From contig JAATGV010000005.1 of assembly GCA_015654475.1 (NCBI GenBank), positions 1 through 64,000 on the forward strand: a stretch of 64,000 bases of DNA, in the 5' to 3' direction. The first letter of the stretch is position 1. Every line of letters starts with the position of its first letter. Below are positions 23,896 through 34,000 of this stretch, piece by piece. Origin of the DNA: Actinomycetales bacterium (GTDB lineage: Bacteria > Actinomycetota > Actinomycetes > Actinomycetales > Microbacteriaceae). The position numbers and the translations under genes were made by a program. The notes beneath the pieces were generated by a model, which was given only the letters and a program-made list of their open reading frames with translations, ran no database searches and was not told where the DNA came from.

Positions 23896-25447
23896 ACTTC
23901 ACTTCACCGAAGACAAACTGTTGCAGTGCGGCAGGAAGCCTCTGGGTGTCGTCTGCGTGCGCCGAGAATTCGAGCCACAACAGGACTAGCGCGGCCACAA
24001 GGGCGATGCCTGCAAGCACTCCCTGCACTACAGCAAACAGGGCGTCAGCAGAATAGTTGAATGGCGCGATTAGGGCCTTGCCGACGAAGAATATTGTGGT
24101 GACCGCTACGACCAGCCGTGCTCGTTTGGTGATAGTGAGGTTGGCCGCAGTGGCGACAAACAGGGGCCAAGCGACATACCACGGGTAGATGACCGGTGAA
24201 AAGAAGATCACGGCAGAAAACGCGAGGACAAGGCGATGCAACGGATGCAGAGGCCGCCTGGTGAGCAAGAAATAGCTGCCGGCGCCAATCGCGCCCGCGA
24301 TGGCGATCGCCTTACCGACGACGAATGTCGTTTGAAAGCTGAGCCCGACAAGATTGCCCACTCCCGCCAGCGCCGCGGCGATGATGGCGCTCGGTGCAAA
24401 CCAGCTGCTGGTCAGGGCCGGGGTTGACGCCAATAGCAGCCATTTCAAGCTCAGACCCTGAACCAGGCCGATCAGCCATAACAGTCCTAAGGACGCCATG
24501 CCGCTGATAAACCAGAAGCGCAGTTTACGAACAAAGCTGGCATCGTCACCGAGGTGGATGATGCCAAGGATCGGTAACGCAATGATCGCCACCGATTTGG
24601 TTCCGATGGCGAGCGTGAGCAGGACAAGTGCCAGCACGGGGTGCCGCTCGAGCGCCGCGGCGAGTGCGGCGACGACGAGGGCGATCATGAGTGCGTCGTT
24701 ATGGCCGCTGACGACGAAGGCGAATATCACGAGCGGGTTGGTAATCGTTACCCAGAGCAGGCCAGAGTGTGGACGACGGTAGCGCGAGACGATGCGGTAG
24801 ATCAGCAATGTGGCGATAGCGATACTTGCGGTGGCGAGCAGGCGGTAGGCAAAGATCACCGAGTGATACCCAAGTGGACCAACCACAACGGCGATCGCGC
24901 GCTGAATGGCCAGGATGACAGGACCATACGGGGTAAGCGTCGAGGTCCACAGGGAATCCACACCCACTTCCTGCCAGTTGGGAATGGAGTCGATCCCCCA
25001 GCGGTATGGGTCGAATCCGGAGGCAAGCAGTCGGCCTTGTGCAATGTATGAGAATATGTCGCGGTCGAAAAGAGGTAGCGCGAACAGCAGGGGCACCGAC
25101 CACCATGCTGCTGCAATGACCATGGTGCGTGTGGGCAGGCTCTTATTTGTGCGGAATACGCGCCGGCCAAGCAATAACCAACAGACCACGAGCCCAAGGC
25201 ATCCAACGGTCAACCCGATGGCAGTGGCGATGACGATCGGCGCGTTGCCTCGCGTCGCTCGAAACCATTCGAGATTCCATAGCGGCGAGGCGGTGCCGAG
25301 AAAGCCGACCCAGATCGACGAGACAAGGATGAGGACGGAGAAGCCTGTGCCTGCGGAGATGATGACGCGGGTAGGTGCAGTGATGCGCGACCATCGGGAT
25401 ACCCATCGCCTGAACCGTGGTGCAAGTCGGTTCGGTTCGGCGCGCAT
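23867..25447 (-). CDS. MptA/MptB-like polyprenol-phosphomannose-dependent mannosyltransferase
   Basis: This 526-residue integral membrane protein has about twelve or more helices and the GT-C fold. Early loop residues LFDRDIFSYIAQGRLLASG and FDPYRWG match the catalytic first loop of actinobacterial alpha-1,6-mannosyltransferases MptA/MptB, which extend lipomannan using polyprenyl-phosphate mannose. Further family-like segments are SGHNDALMIALVV and SPVIYPWYVAWPLF. It starts at an ATG six bases after TACGCT (leaderless). It is convergent with hspR and overlaps it by 29 bp. Specific linkage is not inferable. A role in lipoglycan synthesis fits the GT4 genes at 15-18 kb. Confidence 0.82.
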   Translation of the reverse strand: MRAEPNRLAPRFRRWVSRWSRITAPTRVIISAGTGFSVLILVSSIWVGFLGTASPLWNLEWFRATRGNAPIVIATAIGLTVGCLGLVVCWLLLGRRVFRTNKSLPTRTMVIAAAWWSVPLLFALPLFDRDIFSYIAQGRLLASGFDPYRWGIDSIPNWQEVGVDSLWTSTLTPYGPVILAIQRAIAVVVGPLGYHSVIFAYRLLATASIAIATLLIYRIVSRYRRPHSGLLWVTITNPLVIFAFVVSGHNDALMIALVVAALAAALERHPVLALVLLTLAIGTKSVAIIALPILGIIHLGDDASFVRKLRFWFISGMASLGLLWLIGLVQGLSLKWLLLASTPALTSSWFAPSAIIAAALAGVGNLVGLSFQTTFVVGKAIAIAGAIGAGSYFLLTRRPLHPLHRLVLAFSAVIFFSPVIYPWYVAWPLFVATAANLTITKRARLVVAVTTIFFVGKALIAPFNYSADALFAVVQGVLAGIALVAALVLLWLEFSAHADDTQRLPAALQQFVFGEVKFTTRRRDRR

Positions 25448-25515
25448 TGCACCAGCGTACTCGGAATGCGGGCGCGAGGCTCGTGAGACAGATGTGAATG
25501 AAGCGGCGCTTGCAA

Positions 25516-25545
25516 GTTGAGCGGAATAGACTCAACTTTTATTGT
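25516..25545 (+). promoter_or_regulatory. clpB promoter with HAIR operator
   Basis: GTTGAGC-N7-ACTCAAC (25516-25536) is a HAIR element. It overlaps a TTGAGC -35 (25517-25522) spaced 17 bp from a TATTGT -10 (25540-25545). HspR bound here should occlude the promoter, placing clpB in the same heat-shock regulon as dnaK. Confidence 0.85.
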
Positions 25546-25587
25546 GTTGTGTGTAAGAGACCTTAAACCCCCGGAGAGGAGAAAGAC

Positions 25588-27747
25588 ATGCCACAAGAAA
25601 ACATGAACGACACTGAGGAGCAGAAGTCTGCCCTCGAAAAGTTCGGCATCGATCTGACCGAAGTGGCTCGCTCCGGCAAACTCGACCCGGTCATCGGCCG
25701 TGACGCAGAGATTCGCCGGGTATCACAAGTGCTTACACGCCGCACCAAAAACAATCCAGTGCTCATCGGTGAGCCAGGCGTAGGCAAGACCGCCGTCGTT
25801 GAGGGCCTCGCGCAACGCATCGTTGCGGGCGACGTCCCCGAATCGCTTAAAGAGAAAAGACTCATATCGCTCGACCTCGGTGCCCTTGTCGCGGGCGCGA
25901 AATACCGTGGCGAATTCGAGGAACGGCTCAAGGCCGTGCTCGCCGAGATCAAGGCGGCCGAGGGCAACATCATCACATTCATCGATGAAGTCCATACTCT
26001 GGTCGGTGCAGGTCAGGGCGACGGCCAAGACGCATCCAACATGCTCAAACCTATGCTCGCCCGAGGCGAGTTGCGTCTCATCGGAGCGACGACGCTTGAT
26101 GAGTATCGGCAATATATTGAGAAGGATGCTGCCCTCGAGCGGCGCTTCCAGCAGGTCTTCGTCGGTGAGCCGAGCGTTGAAGACACCGTCGCCATTTTGC
26201 GTGGCTTGAAGGGAAGCTACGAGGCACACCACAAGGTGACCATTGCCGATTCTGCACTAGTCGCGGCCGCGGCGCTGTCTAACCGATACATTTCGGCGCG
26301 GCAACTGCCGGATAAAGCCATCGACTTGGTGGATGAGGCAGCTAGCCGACTGCGCATGGAGATCGACTCGTCTCCGGTTGAGATCGATACCCTTCGTCGC
26401 GAGGTCCAACGGCTCGAACTCGAAGAAATGGCACTTAAGAAGGAAAAAGATCCTGCCTCGAGAGCGCGTCTTGCGACGCTGCGGGATTCGCTGCGCGAAA
26501 AGAAGGAGGTCCTCGAGGGCCTCAACGCGAAATGGCAGCAAGAGCGAGCGGAGCTGAACCGCGTCGGCGACCTCAAAAATAAGTTGGATGCACTGCGCAG
26601 CGATGCTGAGCGTGCCCAAATCGTTGGCGACCTTGGCCGCGCAAGTCGAATCCTCTACGGCGAGATCCCGGATATCGAAAGGCAACTGGCTGAGGCCGAG
26701 AACGCGGATCAGTCTGAAGATCGGATGGTTGGTGACCAGGTCACCGAAGACGACATTGCCGCAGTGGTTGCCGCATGGACTGGCATTCCCGTTGGGCGCC
26801 TGCTCACTGGTGAGACAGAAAAGTTGTTGCACCTGGAGACCGAACTCGGCAAACGGCTCATTGGCCAGAAGGCGGCAGTGCGCGCAGTGGCCGACGCCGT
26901 CCGGCGCAGCCGTGCTGGAATCGCCGACCAGAATCGTCCGACCGGATCGTTCCTGTTCCTTGGCCCGACGGGTGTCGGTAAGACCGAACTCGCCAAGGCG
27001 CTTGCAGAGTTCCTGTTCGACGACGAGCACGCGATGGTGCGTATTGACATGAGTGAGTACGGCGAGAAATACTCCGTCTCAAGGCTTGTCGGGGCACCTC
27101 CTGGATATGTCGGGTACGAGCAGGGTGGGCAGTTGACGGAGGCGGTTCGTCGTCGGCCATATTCGGTCGTGCTTCTCGACGAGGTTGAGAAGGCGCATCC
27201 TGAGGTCTTCGACATCCTGCTGCAGGTTCTCGACGATGGCAGGTTGACCGATGGTCAGGGGCGCACGGTCGATTTCCGCAACGTCATCCTGATCCTCACT
27301 TCCAACCTTGGGAGTCAGTTCCTTGTCGACCAGCAGCTCACAGATGATGCGCGCCGCGAGGGTGTGTTGGCTCTGGTTCACCAAGCCTTCAAGCCCGAGT
27401 TCCTCAACAGGCTCGACGATATTGTTATCTTCTCGTCGTTGAGCCGCGAAGAGCTTGGCCAGATCGTTGAACTCTATATCGACCGGCTCAGCGAACGGCT
27501 TGCGTCGCGTCGGCTGGAGCTTGCCGTGACCCCCGAGGCGCGCACCTGGCTTGCCGAGCACGGCTTCGATCCGGTCTACGGCGCCCGGCCTCTGCGGCGA
27601 CTGATGCAGCACGAGATCGACGACAAACTCGCCACCGCATTGCTCTCGGGCACTGTTCGAGACGGGGATCGGGTGCGTGTCGGGTTGGATCGGGACAGCG
27701 ATTCGCTGTTTCTCGACAGCCTTGGCGCGGCGGTGGCTCTCGTCTAA
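25588..27747 (+). CDS. clpB: ClpB disaggregase lacking the N-terminal domain
   Basis: This 719-residue Hsp100 unfoldase works with DnaK to resolubilise aggregates. It starts almost directly at nucleotide-binding domain 1: [22 protein letters not shown], Walker A GEPGVGKT and Walker [14 protein letters not shown] middle coiled-coil domain (about residues 270-380) is retained, which distinguishes it from ClpA/ClpC. NBD2 has [14 protein letters not shown] and [13 protein letters not shown]. Typical ClpB is about 860 residues, so the N-terminal substrate-binding domain of about 140 residues is missing. GGAGAGGAG precedes the ATG, so this is the natural start, not a truncation by frameshift. Confidence 0.96.
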   Translation: MPQENMNDTEEQKSALEKFGIDLTEVARSGKLDPVIGRDAEIRRVSQVLTRRTKNNPVLIGEPGVGKTAVVEGLAQRIVAGDVPESLKEKRLISLDLGALVAGAKYRGEFEERLKAVLAEIKAAEGNIITFIDEVHTLVGAGQGDGQDASNMLKPMLARGELRLIGATTLDEYRQYIEKDAALERRFQQVFVGEPSVEDTVAILRGLKGSYEAHHKVTIADSALVAAAALSNRYISARQLPDKAIDLVDEAASRLRMEIDSSPVEIDTLRREVQRLELEEMALKKEKDPASRARLATLRDSLREKKEVLEGLNAKWQQERAELNRVGDLKNKLDALRSDAERAQIVGDLGRASRILYGEIPDIERQLAEAENADQSEDRMVGDQVTEDDIAAVVAAWTGIPVGRLLTGETEKLLHLETELGKRLIGQKAAVRAVADAVRRSRAGIADQNRPTGSFLFLGPTGVGKTELAKALAEFLFDDEHAMVRIDMSEYGEKYSVSRLVGAPPGYVGYEQGGQLTEAVRRRPYSVVLLDEVEKAHPEVFDILLQVLDDGRLTDGQGRTVDFRNVILILTSNLGSQFLVDQQLTDDARREGVLALVHQAFKPEFLNRLDDIVIFSSLSREELGQIVELYIDRLSERLASRRLELAVTPEARTWLAEHGFDPVYGARPLRRLMQHEIDDKLATALLSGTVRDGDRVRVGLDRDSDSLFLDSLGAAVALV

Positions 27748-27800
27748 AGCAATAGATTTCTCCTATACGTAAAGAGGCGCTGGCACCCTTCTGTTTTAGG

Positions 27801-27837
27801 GAGTGCGGTGGACACAGATATTGTGTCCACCGCACTC
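27801..27837 (+). terminator. Perfect 16-bp hairpin after clpB
   Basis: GAGTGCGGTGGACACA (27801-27816) and TGTGTCCACCGCACTC (27822-27837) pair perfectly around a 5-nt loop. A clear T-tract is lacking, but the stem is very stable and lies 54 bp after the clpB stop. Confidence 0.75.
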
Positions 27838-27889
27838 GTCTGTTGCCCTATTTCGCGTGTGACTTCCACTAGTGCAACTACTGCTACTC

Positions 27890-27956
27890 TTTTCGTATAT
27901 CATTTTTCGTATATTAAGTGCATCACATAGCTGTGAAGTGCATTACACAGCTGCAA
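27890..27956 (+). repeat. Tandem repeats in the promoter region of the giant surface-protein gene
   Basis: Two adjacent repeat pairs sit in AT-rich DNA. TTTTCGTATAT occurs at 27890-27900 and 27904-27914 (14-bp period, each able to supply a -10). A 20-bp unit occurs at 27917-27936 and 27937-27956 with 16 of 20 bases identical; the first contains TCACATAGCTGTGA with inverted arms TCACA/TGTGA. These could be regulator sites or duplicated promoters. Confidence 0.65.
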
Positions 27957-28008
27957 TTTGGCGCGCTTGCGAATAAGCGGACTCGGGTTGGTTTTTCGGA
28001 AGGACTTC

Positions 28009-31000
28009 ATGGCTGGTCAAGCGTTCACTCGTAATCGCAAGCGTGGGCAGGGTCGGCACGGTCGCCGTAACGGCGAAATTAGGACCCTCATTGTCGCTCT
28101 GATTGGTATCGTGAGTATTTTGTTGGGGGGAGGGGGAGGCGTCTCTGCGGCGCTTGCCCTAGCTGATTCGTCAGCAAGCGCGCCTCAATACCTTTCGATT
28201 ACGAAGACCGTCGATGGTGCGGCTTCGGTTTCGCTCACCGCTGGCGAGTCTTTCACGTATCAGATCACAGTGAAGTGTTCTGAAGAGGACTGCGTCAACG
28301 CCACACTCAGCGATGCTTTGCCTGCCGATTTGGCAGGCTTCGCGATAACCGCCGTGAGTTCGGGTTCGTCGTCCGGCACCGCCGTACCCGTATCGTGGTC
28401 GGGGGGAAGCCAGCCAGCAGTAGTTGGTGCTGATACCGTTGTGACCGCAACTCCGGCCCAGTCTCTTGGCGGTGGTGAAACTGGTCTTACGCAAGGTTCC
28501 ACGTTCTATGTGAACCTCACCTTGCAGGTTCCTAATGACTTCTCTCCGCTCGATTCTCGAAACGGGAAAGCCATTGTCAACACGGCTGCTGCTGCGGCGG
28601 ATAATGCTGCCGATGTTGAGGATCAGGCAACCGTTACGGTATCTGTCGATCAGAAGCTCGCTGTCACACTGGACAAAGACTGGAGCCCATCGACGGCGAG
28701 TTACAGCCCAGCCTCGATCTCCACTATCACGCTGACCGCCACCAACGAATCGAACGTTTCGCTCGATTCGTTGGTCGTGCAAGACCCGAGAGCGGCGTTG
28801 TCGGCAGAGGGCGCAAGCACCCTTGACGTAAACAATCCCTTCCGCATCACTAACTTCGCAGGTTTCGACTCTTCGTCGACCTTGCCGGAAGGGGCTACCG
28901 CTGTGCGGGTTGACGCCTACGTTCAGCAGGGTGGTACATGGACTTGGGTGACCGGGGATGCGGGGGCGAGCTACGCATTGCCATCCGGAGTGAGTAACGG
29001 CGAAGTGGGAGGCCTACGTTTCACCTACATGGGCGCGGCGATCGAAATAGGTTCTCCGGCATCTGCAGTTATCAACCTGGCACAGCGCTCCACCGATCGC
29101 AATGACGATGCAGAGCTCTCGACTGTGAAAAGTTCTGTTGCGAATGTGGCGTCTGCAAAGGGCTCGCGCGGTGCTGCGTCGAGTCCTACCGTGCAGGATG
29201 ACGCGACGTTCACCGTTACCCCACTTGCTCTCGGCACGACCGTAGCAAAGAGCTTCGCCAGCCCGCGTATCCCCGCCGGTAACTCAACTGTGGCGACGGT
29301 CACGGCGAGGAATACCGATTCGGCGGTAAAGACCTTTGTCGTGAGCGACTATAACGCGACGACCCCGTTCTTCACAGATTTCGTCACCTTCGATGGCTTC
29401 ACTGCCGGAGTGAACTGGCCTCAGGGCGCAACCAGCGGGACGGTGAAGTATTACCTGCTTGGCGGAGGAACTGAGCAAAACTCCTTCGGTAACGGCGACG
29501 TGCCACCTAAACCCAGTGTAGATATCGCGGGGTTTGACCTGATCTTCACCTCGGCAAGCGACACCATTGAGACCAATGCGCGCGTGGACGCGAAGTTCGC
29601 CGTCGCAACGTCAAGCGGCGAGAACTTTGGCCTAGCGACAGCACTCTCGTCGACAAACACTGTCACGTCGACGGTCACTGCATCCAACGGCAGCTCTGAC
29701 ACCGATGACGATAGTGCAACCCTGACTCGCGTGAAGCCGGCAATCAGCGTGAACTTGACCAAGACCGTGCGTCCGACGGTGGCAGTACAGCCTGGCGAGC
29801 AAAGCGTCGTATCCCTCCTGTCCACAACGAGTTCAAGCTCTGACTACCTCAAGCCGACGACCATTGTCGTGGAAGATGCGTGGGGTGACGCGGAGAATGC
29901 AAACGGCTACTGGAACGCATTCAATCTCACCTCTATTCAGCCAACTCAAATTCCCTCGGGTGTGTCGCTGACCGTCGATGTGCAGAAAAGGGATGGCACC
30001 TGGGTGACCATCGCAACGGTTAGCTCGTCTGCTGATGTGCAGCTCTTCAATCTCGATAGCTCTGAGTTCGCCACCGCGCTGACAGCCGCGGAGGCTGGTC
30101 TCGTTCCAAGTGATCTTGTCGGGAGCCGCTTTACATTTGTCGGGTCCACCGAATTCGCCGCGTCGGCCACGGTCCGGCCCTACCTCGGCTTCACTGCCCG
30201 CTCTGTGCTTCGTAGTGATGGCACAACCCCGACGAATACTGATTCGAATACGCCAACGGAGTACACCAATACCGCCACCACTACAGGCAGCGGCAGAACA
30301 GAGGATGGCACACTTTTTTCAGATGACGACGATGACACCGCGGTTGCACCCGTCATCATCTACCCGTCCGGTGTTGGCGTCGCGGCAGTCAGCAAGGCGT
30401 GGGATAAGGATGTGAGTGGGAGTTCCGTCGGCTCCCAAAGTGGGGCTGGGACGTCGGTAGACGCTCAGTCTCAGGAGACGAGGGTCACTCATCTCAATTG
30501 GCGTGTCAGCAGTGGGTTCCAGGAGGTTGTCCTGAGCGACCCGAACAGTGCTGAAGCAACGCCGTTGCAGACAGTCTTCAATGCGTTCAATTTGAAGAGT
30601 ATCAACGCGATCGCTGCTTCCTCAACGTCATACGCGAATGGATGGTATCTCAAGTACGACACCATCTCGTCAATCGAGCTGTATAACGGGTCCGATTGGG
30701 TTCCGGTGGATGTGCCAACTGGAGGTTGGCAGAGTAGCGACGGAAGTTTCAAGGGCTACTCGCTCAGCGCGACTGAGCAGAGCACAACTCTCGGTGTCAG
30801 GATTACGTTGGTGCCCAACGACACCGCTCGATCGGCGGCACTCACTAGCGGATCAGGAGACCCATACGCTCCAGAGCCGGGCAGTGGTGTGGCCGCGAGT
30901 GCCTCGGACAGGATCTTTGATCTTACTTGGCAGCTTCGCAATACACTTCGCGTTCAGGGGACGAACGCATCCACATGGGTGACCGAAGACACCACCCTCA

Positions 31001-34000
31001 ATGGCGGAACGGGAGATGTCACGAACTCCGTCGGCCTTGCGGCAACGCCCTATAGCGGTGCTGTAGTCAGGGATAATGACAGCGATACGATATCGATCAT
31101 CGATCAGCCCCCGGGAGTCCGGGTAACCAAGAATGTCGCAGACAACGTACTCATCGTTCCTGCGCCGGGGACCGGAGGTACATACCCAACGACTTCCTAC
31201 ACGCTCAAAGCAACGAACGATTCGTCGACACGAGCACAGTTCGTCCGAGTTCTCGAACCTGCAATATGCTCCGATACCGATGCCTCGGCATGCCAGTCGG
31301 CGAACACGGCTGCGGGAGCAACCGGGAACCCATTCGGGAGTTTCACGGGAAGCGTGATCGATACCGCGGATGTGCCTAACCCGTTCAACAGGCAAGACAT
31401 CACCAAAGTGACGATCGCTGCAAGTGTGACAAGCGAGGTCGACCTGAGTAAATCCGTTGTGTGGTTGCTGAAGTACGATCGCACCGCCACTGGTGCGAAC
31501 AAATACACTGTCGTTCAGACGACCGCTGCAGCCGTCAATGCTCTCTCCGCCTCCGCCCTCGTCGACGTGGTAGGCATATCCGTCACATTCCAGGGATCTG
31601 ATCCGCTTGTCACGGGTGGCACGATCAGTTCTTCTAACAATTTGACGATCAAGCTCAATACTGTCGTTCGGTCGACTCTCCGCGACACGGGCGAAGACCA
31701 TGCGCTCACCGATGAAGTCACGTCGAACAACCGTGTGTTCGCCCAGTCGTATGACTTGGTCACGGGAGCCGATGTGCTGACGGGAGACGTCAGCTCCGCG
31801 CTGATCACGCTTTCGGGTGGCCTCATCGACATCGTTCCGACGAAGACCATCACTGACGGCAACGTCGTCGAGCCGAATCGTGCCGAGCCTCAGACCGTGA
31901 AGCTTTCAGCCAACCAGGGAACTTCGAGCGCACCCGCAAACAGGGTCGTTCTCGAGGACCGAGCAGACTCTGAGGAATTCTGGAATAGCGTGAATTTCGC
32001 CGGCCTGAGTTCTATCACGGCTCCCGCTGGAGCAGATCGAGTGCAGATCGATGTCTACGGGCCATTTGGCACGGACGGAGCATTGGAATGGACCGAGGGC
32101 ACGGAACAGCCCCTCGATTCCTATTCTTTGCCCGTGAGCACAGGTCAGTTTGAGGATGTACAGGGAATTCGGTTCACCTTCACTCGAGCCGACGGCTCGG
32201 TGTTCTCTGCGAGTAACCCGAACTGGAGCGCTAAGGCAGATTTCACAGTGCAGTTGCGCGAGACCGTGCGGGGCACGACTACTGCCGTGCAGTTCCCCGG
32301 ATCGGTGACCGATACCCTCTCAGCGCAGTCATTCGGCAAGCTTGATGCGTCGAACGTGGAAAAGGCGACCGATGATCTCACGTGGACAACGGGAACTCAC
32401 GTACTCAAACTCAACAAGCTGGCCAACGGTGGAGTTCGTACCGCGCAGGTTGGATCCATGATCCCCTGGGATATCACTGTGGCCAACGGCGGAACTGGGT
32501 ACCTTGATCTCGACGATATCGTCGATGCTCTGCCGCCCGCTCTCCTCTTCACCGGGGTCGGGCCGAATGATTCAACGCCAGCGGTGCAATTCACGCCAGA
32601 TTCTGCTTCCGGCAGCACACTGACGTCCGCTCCAAGTGTCGACTCTGCAGTGTCGGGACAGGTCTCCTTCAGTTGGCCAGCCGATGAGAACCGGATGCAA
32701 CCAGGCGAATCGGTGACGATTCGGATTTGGCTGGAATTGCAGCCAGGGCTCTCAAGCGGTCAAAGAGCCACCAATATGGTGACGGCCAATACGGTCCAGA
32801 ATCTTGACTCGTGCAGCGACATCGGTACGTCGGATGGCTCTGCTGGCGTCACTTTCGATTCCGCCCATCCGACAGCCTGCTCCACGAGCGACTACGTCGC
32901 GCCGACAACCGGCCCCAACCTGTTCGTCGTCAAGGGCGTTCTCGGCTCACTAGACGGGGCCATAAACCCCAAGAATCCGGATCAGGCCTGCACCCCGACG
33001 CTTACTGTCGCAGGCACGTCTTACTATCGCAACCCGTGCGTGGCGAACAGCACCATCGGCGGTACAGACTCTTGGGCCCTCCATCTCGTGAATGCTGGTA
33101 CGACCCGCGTGACGAGTGCGACGATTTTCGACCAACTGCCGACTGCTGACGATCGGTACCTTGTTTCGGGCAGTTCGCGCGGGTCTGACTATGCCGTCGC
33201 GCTACTCGATAGCATCATTGTCAGCGGCCCCGCCGACACCACGAAGGTGCTTCAGGTAACCACAAGTCCTGGTGTGTGTGTCGGCACGTGGGCGAACCTC
33301 GCCAACCAGGATCCTTGTGAGCAAAATGGTGAAATCTGGGACGATGCGGATGCCTCGACGGATTGGAGCGCTGTTACTGGCATTCGTGTGATTCTCAATT
33401 TCGCAGACACGGCGGATGGCGCGCTCATCCCCGGGCAGCAAGTTGATGTGACCTACTCGACCCGGAATGCGCCTGCGACTACGGCGAACCCTGATGGAGC
33501 GAGCATCGATGTGCCTGCCACCGATGAATATGCCTGGAACCAGTTCGGAGTCAAGTACAAAGACGCGAGCCAGGTTGCGTATAGCAAGATCGCACCAAAC
33601 GCTGTCGGAGTTCATCTGCGTACCGGGTCGATCTCGGTAACGAAGGCGCTGTCAGGTGGAGCGACCGAGTTTGCCCCTTCGACGATTACCGCAACTTCCA
33701 CATGTAGCGTTGACGGGGTCGACCTCACTTTTGATGGGGAGGCCTCGAAGGCTCTCACTTTGACCAAAGCGTCGGGTGGCAGCTATGCACCTGTGAGAGT
33801 GACCGGAATCCCCGTCGGATCGGATTGCTATGTTGCCGAAGACGGCTCGGTGGGTGCTTTTGGGGAGACCTCGCGTAGTGTCTCTGCCACAAAGGTGACT
33901 GTCCAGAGTCCGGACGGCTATGCGGCAAGTGACACCTTAGAGGCCGGCACTCCAAGTAATGACGTTCCTGTAGCACAAGCATTCGGCCTCCTAAACGAAT

